Origin: G963665545 sp963665545
Lineage (GTDB): Bacteria > Pseudomonadota > Gammaproteobacteria > Xanthomonadales > SZUA-36
DNA: 64,000 nucleotides
Assembly (NCBI GenBank): GCA_963665545.2
Contig: CAXXKZ010000007.1
Span: 434,001-498,000 of the forward strand
Direction: 5' to 3'
Of the stretch, positions 19,535 through 27,255 are shown one piece after another. Both the position numbers and the translations under genes were made by a program. Every line of letters starts with the position of its first letter. The first letter of the stretch is position 1. The notes under the pieces are model-generated. The model did no database searches, was not told where the DNA came from, and worked only from the letters and a program-made list of their open reading frames with translations.

Positions 19535-21270
19535 GTAACAGGATCGAGGTGAAGGTGCCGGACATCGGGGATTTCTCCGAAGTGTCGGTCATCGAGGTAC
19601 TGGTCCAGCCGGGTAATGCCGTGAGCCAGGAACAGTCATTGATCACGCTGGAAAGCGATAAGGCCACCATGGAGTTGCCGGCTCCGGCGGCGGGCATGAT
19701 TGCATCTGTCGCTGTCAAGGTCAATGACCTGGTGTCCGAGGGCAGCCTGATTGCCGTCATCGAGGTAGAGGAAGCACTGGATCAAGTCAATGATCCAATA
19801 CCCGAAGGCTCAGAAGCCCAGGACTCAAATCACCAGGGCTCAAGCTCGAAACCCGAAGCCCATGAGTACGATTTTGACGTTGTCGTACTGGGCTCTGGCC
19901 CGGGTGGCTATACCGCCGCCTTCAGGGCGGCTGATTTGGGGCTGAAAGTGGCCCTGGTCGAGCGCTACCCCGCTCTTGGTGGGGTTTGCCTGAATGTAGG
20001 CTGCATACCCTCCAAGGCCTTACTGCATACAGCCCAAGTCATCGATGAAACTGCCGCGATGGCTGACCACGGCGTTTCATTCGGTTCACCCGAAATCGAT
20101 CTCGACAAGTTGCGTGCATTCAAGAGTGGGGTTGTCGAGCGCTTGGTGGGCGGGCTGGCCGGTATGGCCAAGCAACGCAAAGTGACCGTGATCCAGGGTA
20201 CTGGCAAATTTTCCGGGTCCCATGAAATGACGATCGCCGGGCCGGCGGGTAACAACAATATCAATTTCGCCAATGCCATTATCGCCGCCGGCTCACAATC
20301 GCTGGAACTTTCTGGCCTGCCCTGGGGCGACCCACGATTGATGGACTCAACCGGCGCGCTGTCTCTGCATGACATACCCGAACGGCTACTGGTGATCGGT
20401 GGCGGCATTATCGGCCTTGAAATGGCATGTGTATTTCATGCGCTTGGCAGTTCAGTCTCAGTGGTTGAACTGACTTCTCAACTGATGCCGGAAACCGATG
20501 TCGATCTCGTCCGCGTTCTACACAAGAGAATCAAGAAGAAATACCAGGCGATCTGGCTCAATACCCGAGTGACCGGTGTTGACGTCAGTGACAATGCATT
20601 GATTGCGCACTTCGAGGGAGAGAACGCCCCTGCACGGGCCGAGTTCGATGGCGTGCTGGTTGCGGTGGGCCGGGTGGCCAATGGCAACGCGATCGGTGCC
20701 GACAAAGCGGGTGTGCAAGTGGATGACAATGGCATCATCCCGGTTGACCGGCAGTTGAGAACCAACGTACCGCCCCTGTACGCCATCGGCGATATTACGG
20801 GCCAGCCCATGCTGGCGCATCGTGCCACCCACCAGGGCAAAGTGGCGGCGGAAGTCTGTGCCGGGGCAAAACGCTTTTTCGATGTCCGCGTCATCCCATC
20901 AGTGGCCTATACCGATCCGGAGATCGCCTGGGTGGGGGTCACGGACCGCGAAGCGAGAGAATCCGGGCTCGATTTTGGTGTCGGTAAGTTTCCCTGGGCC
21001 GCCAGTGGCCGGGCGTTGGGCATTGGGCGCCCGGAAGGCTTTACCAAGCTGCTGTTTGACAACAAGAGCCGGCGAATTATTGGCGCGGGTATGGTGGGCC
21101 TGCATGCGGGGGACCTGATCGCTGAATGTGCCCTGGCGATTGAAATGGATTGCGAGGCGGCTGACATTGGCCTCACTGTGCACCCCCACCCAACTTTGTC
21201 GGAGAGCATCAGCATGGCGGCAGAAGCTTACGAAGGAACGATCACAGATCTGTATATGCCCAAACCCTGA
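19531..21270 (+). CDS. lpdA: dihydrolipoyl dehydrogenase (PDH E3) with N-terminal lipoyl domain
   Basis: A 579-residue E3 that reoxidises dihydrolipoamide with FAD and NAD. It opens with its own lipoyl domain (modified Lys44 in ESDKATMELPAP), then a Ser/Glu-rich linker, then the flavoprotein: FAD motif VVVLGSGPGGYTAAFRAADL, redox disulfide Cys153/Cys158 in GGVCLNVGCIPSK, NAD motif VIGGGIIGLEMA, and the C-terminal catalytic TVHPHPTLSESI. Lipoyl-E3 fusions are known from several beta- and gammaproteobacterial PDH operons. The GTG start overlaps the stop of the upstream protease gene by four bases, indicating co-translation of that operon. Confidence 0.94.
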   Translation: MSNRIEVKVPDIGDFSEVSVIEVLVQPGNAVSQEQSLITLESDKATMELPAPAAGMIASVAVKVNDLVSEGSLIAVIEVEEALDQVNDPIPEGSEAQDSNHQGSSSKPEAHEYDFDVVVLGSGPGGYTAAFRAADLGLKVALVERYPALGGVCLNVGCIPSKALLHTAQVIDETAAMADHGVSFGSPEIDLDKLRAFKSGVVERLVGGLAGMAKQRKVTVIQGTGKFSGSHEMTIAGPAGNNNINFANAIIAAGSQSLELSGLPWGDPRLMDSTGALSLHDIPERLLVIGGGIIGLEMACVFHALGSSVSVVELTSQLMPETDVDLVRVLHKRIKKKYQAIWLNTRVTGVDVSDNALIAHFEGENAPARAEFDGVLVAVGRVANGNAIGADKAGVQVDDNGIIPVDRQLRTNVPPLYAIGDITGQPMLAHRATHQGKVAAEVCAGAKRFFDVRVIPSVAYTDPEIAWVGVTDREARESGLDFGVGKFPWAASGRALGIGRPEGFTKLLFDNKSRRIIGAGMVGLHAGDLIAECALAIEMDCEAADIGLTVHPHPTLSESISMAAEAYEGTITDLYMPKP

Positions 21271-21336
21271 TTGAGCAGAGCCGCAGGGCGTGCCCCCCCG
21301 CCTCATGCCTTACGGTGAAGTCAGCTTGGAATTGGC

Positions 21337-22119
21337 TCAGCCTCTGCGACGAAATCGATAGACCACCCGGTCCGTTTTGCCGCGAATCGAAGGATCACTC
21401 ATGGACTTTGCAGTATCATCGGCAGGGTTTCGCAAGGCGCTGATCTCCCCGTCAAATTCAAAGCAACTGCCAGCAAGATCGGCTTTGATCCGTTCCGGGT
21501 CGATACGATGCAGATCCTGACCGCTTTTCCACGGATCGCTGCCGGCGATAGCGACGTGGTCGACAACGCCCAGAACACCATCTGGCCTGACTGCCGAACA
21601 CAGTGTGTCCACGACACCGCCGGCATCAATCCTGGGCCAGCTGTTGGCCGTGTCAACGTAATAAAAGTCGTGCCAAGTCAGTATGGCGAGCACTGCATCA
21701 ACACTGGCAGCTTCGAGTTCGAGGTCGTTGGCTTCGGCAGTTACCTGGGTGACATTGGCCAACCGGCCATCGCGATAACGGTTCTTCACCTCGGCTTTGA
21801 CAAACGCCAGATAGGCTTCGTTGTTATGAGCCAGAACCCGCCCCTCTTCGCCCACAATGCGGCTCACAATTTCGGTGTAAAATCCGCCGCCGGAAAATAG
21901 ATCCAACACAGTCATTCCGGGCGAAATATCGAAAAATGCCAGTATCTCGCCCGGGTGGCGATTGGCGTCGCGGGCGCGATCCACGTCTTGCCGATCTGGT
22001 GAATCCAGGGATTGTCCGATCACAGTAGACGATTCCGCGAAGCCATTGAGGCTGAGGACAGACATCACGATCAGGATCAGAAAAAGAAGCGATTTGGCGG
22101 GTGCAATACTGTGGGTCAT
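21337..22119 (-). CDS. exported class I SAM-dependent methyltransferase-like protein
   Basis: A 260-residue protein with an N-terminal signal peptide (KSLLFLILIVMSVLSLNGFAES) before a methyltransferase fold: FFDISPGMTVLDLFSGGGFYTEI is motif I, and LEAASVDAVLAILTWHDFYY, GVLGVVDHVA and HRIDPERIKADLAG match the family found in many marine gammaproteobacteria. A predicted exported SAM enzyme is odd because SAM is cytosolic; the family may bind another ligand or be anchored facing the cytoplasm. Convergent with lpd (66-base gap, no clear terminator). The substrate is unknown. Confidence 0.72.
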   Translation of the reverse strand: MTHSIAPAKSLLFLILIVMSVLSLNGFAESSTVIGQSLDSPDRQDVDRARDANRHPGEILAFFDISPGMTVLDLFSGGGFYTEIVSRIVGEEGRVLAHNNEAYLAFVKAEVKNRYRDGRLANVTQVTAEANDLELEAASVDAVLAILTWHDFYYVDTANSWPRIDAGGVVDTLCSAVRPDGVLGVVDHVAIAGSDPWKSGQDLHRIDPERIKADLAGSCFEFDGEISALRNPADDTAKSMSDPSIRGKTDRVVYRFRRRG

Positions 22120-22227
22120 GACACGATTCCAGGCCAGTGAGAGACGACCATCAGTATAGGTCAGAGGATCGAGTTTGACGCCTGCCGAACGTCAGGACTC
22201 GACCAACCGTGCTTGACTTGGGACCAG

Positions 22228-23604
22228 TTACAGGACCAGCAGGCATACCAGAGTGATCACCACTGCGCCCATCAGGTTGAGCACCAGGCCAGCGCGCGCC
22301 ATTTCCCTGATGGTGACCTTGCCACTGCCAAATACGATGGCGTTTGGCGCAGTCGCCACTGGCAACATGAAGGCGCAACTGGCGCTGAGCGCTGCGGGCA
22401 CCATCAGGAACATGGGGTCGATGTCGGTCGCTGTTGCCGTTGCGGCAAGCAAAGGCATCAACAGGCTGGCCGTGGCGGTGTTACTTGTCACTTCGGTCAT
22501 GAATGTGACACTCAGGCAGATCACCAGTACCAGTAGCCAGGTCGGGAAATCATCGAGCACGGTCAGACGAGCTGCGATCAGGTCGGCCAGCCCACTTTGC
22601 ATAAAGGCATTGGCAATCGTGATGCCACCGGCAAAAAGTATCAGTACGCCCCAGGGAATTTTATTGGCAACTTCCCAGCGCAGAAGGCGGCCGGCCAGAT
22701 CTCCTTTTTCACCATTGGGCATCATCGCCATCAGGATCACCGCGCTCAATGCGACGGCGGCATCATTGGCGCCCGGCAAGTTGAACCATTCACTCCAGCC
22801 CCCAAAAGGCGCCTGGCGCGTAATCCAAGCCAAGGCGGTCAGGCTGAACATGATCATGACCCGCTTTTCCGTCGGTCGCCAACGTCCAACGGCCGGCAGC
22901 TCTACGGGACTTTTCAGCCTTATTCCCCGGGTCAGCCACAGGCCGATCAGCGGCACCATTAAAATTACCACCGGGACTCCCCAGACCATCCATTGGGGGA
23001 AATTTGGTGTAAACCCGAATTCGTCCATGTGAACCTGCATGAAGATCAGGTTGGGTGGGGTGCCGATCGGCGTACCGACGCCGCCAATGTTGGCCGCATA
23101 GGCAATGCCGAGCAATAGAGCGATTGCAAATTTTCGGTCAGCGCCTTCCAGCACGGCCAGAGCGACGGGCAATAGCATCAGCGTGGTTGCGGTGTTTGAA
23201 ATCCACATGCTCAAAAGTGCCGCGGCCGTCATGAATCCCAGCACCAGTCCCCTTGCACTATTGCCTCCGAACAGATTGACCATATAAAGGGCAATGCGCC
23301 GATGCGCGCCGGAATCGGTCATTGCGGTAGAGATCATGAAGCCGCCCAGCAAAAGAAGGATCAGCGGGCTACCGTAGGCCGTGGCGACCTGGGTAGGGGT
23401 AAGAATTCCCAGAATGGGAAACAGTGCCATGGGGATCAACGACGTAAATGGGATGGGTATCGGTTCGAAGATCCACCACAAGGCGCACAAAAGCGTAACC
23501 GCCGCCGTAATCGAGGGTGCGGTTTCCCAACCCAACAGCCGCAGCAGGTGGTAAATCAATATACAGACCAACGGCCCGCTAATTAGAAGGATTCGCTTCA
23601 TCAA
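22228..23604 (-). CDS. SLC13/DASS-family sodium:dicarboxylate (or sulfate) symporter
   Basis: A 458-residue inner-membrane transporter with 11-12 hydrophobic segments. The two repeated Ser-Asn-Thr motifs that bind Na+ and carboxylate are present: MWISNTATTLMLLP (about 130) and EVTSNTATASLLMP (about 380), each followed by a conserved Pro-rich turn (GTPIGTPPNLIF and LPVATAPNAIVFGSGKV). These place it in DASS, whose members take up succinate, malate or related anions; the substrate cannot be assigned more closely. It is divergent from the arg operon, whose leader occupies the intergenic space. Confidence 0.86.
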   Translation of the reverse strand: MMKRILLISGPLVCILIYHLLRLLGWETAPSITAAVTLLCALWWIFEPIPIPFTSLIPMALFPILGILTPTQVATAYGSPLILLLLGGFMISTAMTDSGAHRRIALYMVNLFGGNSARGLVLGFMTAAALLSMWISNTATTLMLLPVALAVLEGADRKFAIALLLGIAYAANIGGVGTPIGTPPNLIFMQVHMDEFGFTPNFPQWMVWGVPVVILMVPLIGLWLTRGIRLKSPVELPAVGRWRPTEKRVMIMFSLTALAWITRQAPFGGWSEWFNLPGANDAAVALSAVILMAMMPNGEKGDLAGRLLRWEVANKIPWGVLILFAGGITIANAFMQSGLADLIAARLTVLDDFPTWLLVLVICLSVTFMTEVTSNTATASLLMPLLAATATATDIDPMFLMVPAALSASCAFMLPVATAPNAIVFGSGKVTIREMARAGLVLNLMGAVVITLVCLLVL

Positions 23605-23721
23605 TACAAGTCAGAGGACACTTTCAACGCAATGCCAATTATACGGGGAGGAAAGGCTCGCCGCTTGCACATCCTGACCGCCCCGCAAAAGAAACATGCG
23701 GGCCTTATCCCCAAAAATGGG

Positions 23722-23750
23722 TTGCAAAGCCTTCGGAAATTTCGTAGATT
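23722..23750 (+). promoter_or_regulatory. candidate sigma70 promoter of the arg operon leader
   Basis: TTGCAA (23722-23727) and TAGATT (23745-23750) each match four of six consensus positions and are separated by exactly 17 bases. Initiation about seven to nine bases later would fall at 23757-23759, on or just before the leader-peptide ATG, so the transcript would be nearly leaderless. That fits the weak Shine-Dalgarno sequence in front of that ATG. Predicted from sequence only. Confidence 0.45.
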
Positions 23751-23758
23751 GAAGCCTG

Positions 23759-23851
23759 ATGAACGCAGCAAACACATTGGCAAACTGCAGAATTCGGCGT
23801 CTGCGCCGTAGCTGGAATGAAAATCCGGGCTGGGTGGCCGTCTGCGTGTAG
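23759..23851 (+). CDS. putative arginine-rich leader peptide of the arg operon
   Basis: A 30-codon frame (ATG 23759, TAG 23849) lies between the candidate promoter and an intrinsic terminator in front of the arginine operon. It reads MNAANTLANC, then RIRRLRR, then SWNENPGWVAVCV. Five of seven successive codons (23789-23809) are Arg: AGA, CGG, CGT, CGC, CGT. Arg-codon clustering directly ahead of arginine genes is the signature of a regulatory leader peptide whose translation slows when charged tRNA-Arg is scarce. GAAG four bases before the ATG is a poor ribosome site, but initiation at the mRNA 5' end is plausible. I know of no experimental description of this leader. Confidence 0.6.
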   Translation: MNAANTLANCRIRRLRRSWNENPGWVAVCV

Positions 23852-23903
23852 ACAATCAGACAAATTAATCGAAAAAACCCAGCCACCGGCTGGGTTTTTT
23901 GTT
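23828..23903 (+). promoter_or_regulatory. putative attenuator: competing antiterminator and terminator
   Basis: The terminator is a near-perfect hairpin. AAAAAACCCAGCC (23872-23884) pairs with GGCTGGGTTTTTT (23888-23900) around a three-base loop and ends in a T tract. Inside the leader ORF, GGCTGGGT (23828-23835) is complementary over eight bases to ACCCAGCC (23877-23884), the 5' arm of the terminator, so the two pairings exclude each other. The antiterminator arm begins 18 bases after the last Arg codon. A ribosome stalled on the Arg run would leave it free, whereas one finishing at TAG 23849 would sit beside or over it. The argF' ribosome site begins 31 bases after the T tract. Confidence 0.62.
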
Positions 23904-23947
23904 TATGGTGGATCGTCTGATGCACCATGCATTGAGGAGACAGGGTG

Positions 23948-24961
23948 ATGAGGCATTTTCTGACCACGGCTGACTGGAGCAGGTCCGAGCTCGATGGGCT
24001 GCTGGCAGCCGCCGCAAGGCTAAAGGTGAGCCCGATGCAGACCGGTTTGCATGGCAAGTCCATAGCGCTGATGTTTCTGAATCCTTCGATGCGAACTCGT
24101 ACTTCGTTTGATCTGGGCATGCAGCAATTGGGTGGCATTGCCATCGTGCTGCAGCCAGGCAAGGATGCCTGGGGCGTGGAATTCAACCCCGGGTTGGTCA
24201 TGGACGGTGAAGCCGAAGAGCATATTGCCGAAGTCGCCGGTGTACTGTCGAGGTATTGTGACTTGATCGGCATCCGGGCCTTCCCGAAGTTCAGGGATTG
24301 GGGCATTGACCGGCAAGACAAGGTCATCCAGGCGCTGGCGGCACATTCCTCTGTGTCGGTCATCAACATGGAGACCATTGTCCATCCGTGCCAGGAGCTG
24401 GCCTTAATGCTGATGTTGCATGAGAAACTGGGTAGCGTGAAAAAAAAGAAATTCGTATTGACCTGGACCTACCATCCCAAGCCGCTGAACACCGCGGTTG
24501 CCAACTCCGCGCTGCTGATTGCGAGCAAGTACGGTATGAACGTCACCCTGCTGTGTCCGGAAGGGGCTTACCGATTGGATGAACAGTTCGAGTCCCGGGC
24601 CAGGGAATTCGCCGCGGCCAGTGGTGGTTCATACCAGCTGAGCCACGATATCAATGAGGCTTACTCTGATGCCGACGTCGTTTATGCCAAGAGCTGGGGC
24701 GCGCTCGCGCACTATGGTGACCCGGCTGCGGAATGGGAAATGCGAAAAAATTACAAACATTTCATCGTTGACGAAGAGAAAATGGCGCTGACCAATCATG
24801 CAGTGTTCAGTCATTGTTTGCCGTTGCGCCGAAATATCAAGGCCACGGACGCTGTAATGGATGCAAATTATTGTGCAGTACTCGACGAAGCGGAGAATCG
24901 TCTGCATGTGCAAAAGGCGGTCATGCTCGAACTGCTGGGCAAGTCCGGGACGATAGAATGA
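23948..24961 (+). CDS. argF': N-acetylornithine carbamoyltransferase
   Basis: The 337-residue enzyme carbamoylates N-acetylornithine to N-acetylcitrulline, the step that defines the Xanthomonas-type arginine pathway. It carries the carbamoyl-phosphate loop NPSMRTRTSFDLG, the acetyl-specific region QPGKDAWGVEFN, NMETIVHPCQELA, VLTWTYHPKPLNTAV, HCLPLRRNIKATDAVMD and the end AENRLHVQKA, all matching acetylornithine rather than ornithine transcarbamylases. Glu78 occupies the position that in characterised enzymes selects acetyl over succinyl substrate (by motif alignment). ATG 23948 is preceded by GAGGAG eight bases away. The stop overlaps argG by four bases. Confidence 0.93.
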   Translation: MRHFLTTADWSRSELDGLLAAAARLKVSPMQTGLHGKSIALMFLNPSMRTRTSFDLGMQQLGGIAIVLQPGKDAWGVEFNPGLVMDGEAEEHIAEVAGVLSRYCDLIGIRAFPKFRDWGIDRQDKVIQALAAHSSVSVINMETIVHPCQELALMLMLHEKLGSVKKKKFVLTWTYHPKPLNTAVANSALLIASKYGMNVTLLCPEGAYRLDEQFESRAREFAAASGGSYQLSHDINEAYSDADVVYAKSWGALAHYGDPAAEWEMRKNYKHFIVDEEKMALTNHAVFSHCLPLRRNIKATDAVMDANYCAVLDEAENRLHVQKAVMLELLGKSGTIE

Positions 24962-26169
24962 AAGATAAAATCGTATTGGCATTTTCCGGTGGTCTGGATA
25001 CCAGTTATTGCGTGGTGGATCTGGTGAAGCGCGAATTTGAGGTCCACACAGTGTTTGTCGACACGGGTGGGCTAGACGCGGCCGAACAGGTCTCAATTGC
25101 AAGTCGTGCCGCAGAACTTGGTGCGCACCAGCATCACGAAATTGACGTGTCCGATGAAATCTGGGACGAATTTGTCGTGCCGCTGGTGTGGTCGCGTGCC
25201 CGCATGCTCGGCGAATACCCATTGCTGTGCTCGGATCGCTATTTGATCGTCAAACACTGCCTGACCCTTTGCGATCAGTTGGGCACCCGCCAATTCGCCC
25301 ACGGCTGCACTGGCATGGGCAATGATCAGCTGCGGTTCGATCAGACGGTGCGCAGCCTTGGCGACTATGAAATCTATGCGCCTATCCGCGAATTGCAGGC
25401 CAGGGTCAGCCATGTCCGTGACCATGAAATGAACCTGTTGCGGCAGGCGGGCTTCGCGGTGGATGTCACGAGCAGCAGGTATTCGATCAACGAAAACCTT
25501 CTCGGCGTGACGATATCCGGTAGCGAAATTGACGATTACCAGGCGCCCGCGCCTGACGCGTGGACGCTTACCCGGCCTCGTGAGCAGTGGCCTAACCAGC
25601 CTCTGCAGATTACGATCGGCTTTGAGCAGGGTGTGGCCATTAGTGTCGACGGGGAGGCTTTAGCGGGCCCGCGCCTGTTGCAGACCTTGAATTCCAGGTT
25701 GGGCGCCTACGGCATAGGGCGGCATATTTACACAGGTGATGTCAGCATTGGTCTGAAGGGGCGAATCGCCTTTGAATGCCCGGGTATTGATGGCTTGCTC
25801 GCAGCCCATCAAGCGCTGGAAGATACGGTCAACACGCGTTTCCAAACGCAGTTTCGGGCCACCATAGCGGCACGCTGGGCAGAATTGGTCTATACCGGAT
25901 TTTTCTACGAACCCCACAAACACGATCTTGAAGCCTATCTGCGAAATTCGCAGCTCTATCTGACCGGTACCGTTGTGCTGCAATCCGAGGGAGGCAGTCT
26001 GTTGGCAACGAGTGTAGACTCCGAATTCTGCATACAAAATCCCGATGCGATATACGCACAAAGCGCCGATTGGACGCCCGAAGAGGCGGTCGGGTTCATA
26101 AAATTGATTGGTCAGAGCACGACGCTGGCAATTCGCGTGCGGGCAGAAAAAAGTGGCAGGGCCAAATAG
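24958..26169 (+). CDS. argG: argininosuccinate synthase
   Basis: Joins citrulline and aspartate using ATP to form argininosuccinate. The 403-residue product begins MKDKIVLAFSGGLDTSYCVV, the PP-loop that binds ATP, and continues with FAHGCTGMGNDQLRFD and APIRELQ. The ATG overlaps the argF' stop (ATGA), so the usual in-frame upstream start is rejected. In the Xanthomonas-type route the acetyl group is removed from N-acetylcitrulline before this step, which fits the next gene. Confidence 0.92.
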   Translation: MKDKIVLAFSGGLDTSYCVVDLVKREFEVHTVFVDTGGLDAAEQVSIASRAAELGAHQHHEIDVSDEIWDEFVVPLVWSRARMLGEYPLLCSDRYLIVKHCLTLCDQLGTRQFAHGCTGMGNDQLRFDQTVRSLGDYEIYAPIRELQARVSHVRDHEMNLLRQAGFAVDVTSSRYSINENLLGVTISGSEIDDYQAPAPDAWTLTRPREQWPNQPLQITIGFEQGVAISVDGEALAGPRLLQTLNSRLGAYGIGRHIYTGDVSIGLKGRIAFECPGIDGLLAAHQALEDTVNTRFQTQFRATIAARWAELVYTGFFYEPHKHDLEAYLRNSQLYLTGTVVLQSEGGSLLATSVDSEFCIQNPDAIYAQSADWTPEEAVGFIKLIGQSTTLAIRVRAEKSGRAK

Positions 26170-27255
26170 ATGAGCCTGCCCGCCATACAAGATCACCTGG
26201 CCACGTTGGTGGCGTTTGATACCCAGAATCCACCGCGTCAAATTACGGCGGAATCCGGCATTATTGAATATTGCTCGTCGGTTGCAGGTTCACGATTCCG
26301 GGTTAAGGTCCAGGACCACGGTGATGGGCATGTCAGCTGGTTTGCGCGCACAGGCTATCCGAAGGTGTTGTTCAACGTGCACCTGGACACCGTGCCACAC
26401 GGAAGTGGTTGGGACACTGACCCGTTGGAATTGATTGTCAATGACGGGCGCGCCGTTGGTCGGGGCGCATGTGACATCAAGGGTGCCGCAGCTTGCTTGC
26501 TGCATCTGGCCGAGCAAGGCGCAAAGAACCTGGCGATGCTTTTTACTACCGATGAGGAAGGCGCGGACCCCTGCTGCGTCCGGAATTTTCTTGACTCTGG
26601 TGAAGCGGAACGATTCGAGCAGGTTGTGGTGGCTGAACCCACAGGTTGTAAGGCCGTGTTGGGGCACCGGGGATATCTGTCAGTCAAAACATGGTTTCGG
26701 GGCTTGCCCGGCCATTCCTCCGAGGCCCGGGCTCTTGGTGACAATGCGATTCACCAAATGTCCAGGTGGGCTGCGGCTGCGCTGGATTTGGCAGAGACCA
26801 AGAAGGAAGCGCCTGCCGATCCGGGCACTTGCATCAACATCGGCCTGGTAGAAGGCGGTGCCAAGAGCAATGTCATTGCAGCTGAGGCCTTCATGCACTG
26901 GAGCGCGCGCCTGCAGCCGGGTCACTCCAACGACGACTTTCTGGAAGAAGTGAAGCAATGTGCGCCCGAGACTGCTGAAACCGAGTGGCACGTGCCGTTT
27001 TCGGGGGATCCGCTGCCGGCGGATGGGCAGGACCGGAAGAGTGCAGCCGCTTTTGCTGAGGCCAGCGGCATGAAAATCAGGCCGGATGTGGACTTCTGGA
27101 CCGAGGCATCGATTTTCTCTGCGGCCGGGTTGCCCGCCGTGGTGCTCGGTCCCGGACATATCGAACAGGCGCACGTGGCCAATGAATGGGTATCCCTGCA
27201 ACAACTCAAGCGCGCCCTTTCCATTTATGGCCGGGTGGTAGAGAGCGATGGATAA
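26170..27255 (+). CDS. argE': N-acetylcitrulline deacetylase (M20 family, ArgE-like)
   Basis: A 361-residue metallopeptidase-family amidohydrolase. Metal and catalytic motifs are in the usual order: FNVHLDTVPHG, then GRGACDIKGAAACLLHLAE with the bridging Asp, then TDEEGADPCC with the catalytic Glu, and VLGHRGYLSVKTWFRG, with the last metal ligand in GPGHIEQAHVANEWV near the end. Position in this operon, between argG and argB, and the acetyl transcarbamylase upstream make N-acetylcitrulline the likely substrate; acetylornithine deacetylation is the alternative. ATG starts immediately after the argG stop, and the end overlaps argB by eight bases. Confidence 0.87.
   Translation: MSLPAIQDHLATLVAFDTQNPPRQITAESGIIEYCSSVAGSRFRVKVQDHGDGHVSWFARTGYPKVLFNVHLDTVPHGSGWDTDPLELIVNDGRAVGRGACDIKGAAACLLHLAEQGAKNLAMLFTTDEEGADPCCVRNFLDSGEAERFEQVVVAEPTGCKAVLGHRGYLSVKTWFRGLPGHSSEARALGDNAIHQMSRWAAAALDLAETKKEAPADPGTCINIGLVEGGAKSNVIAAEAFMHWSARLQPGHSNDDFLEEVKQCAPETAETEWHVPFSGDPLPADGQDRKSAAAFAEASGMKIRPDVDFWTEASIFSAAGLPAVVLGPGHIEQAHVANEWVSLQQLKRALSIYGRVVESDG

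Noticed and set aside
22253..23032. 259-codon plus-strand frame under the dicarboxylate transporter
   Set aside because: Shadow of a highly hydrophobic gene on the other strand; no independent support.
23611..24378. Minus-strand frame covering the arg leader and argF'
   Set aside because: Antisense to argF' and to the leader; no domain.
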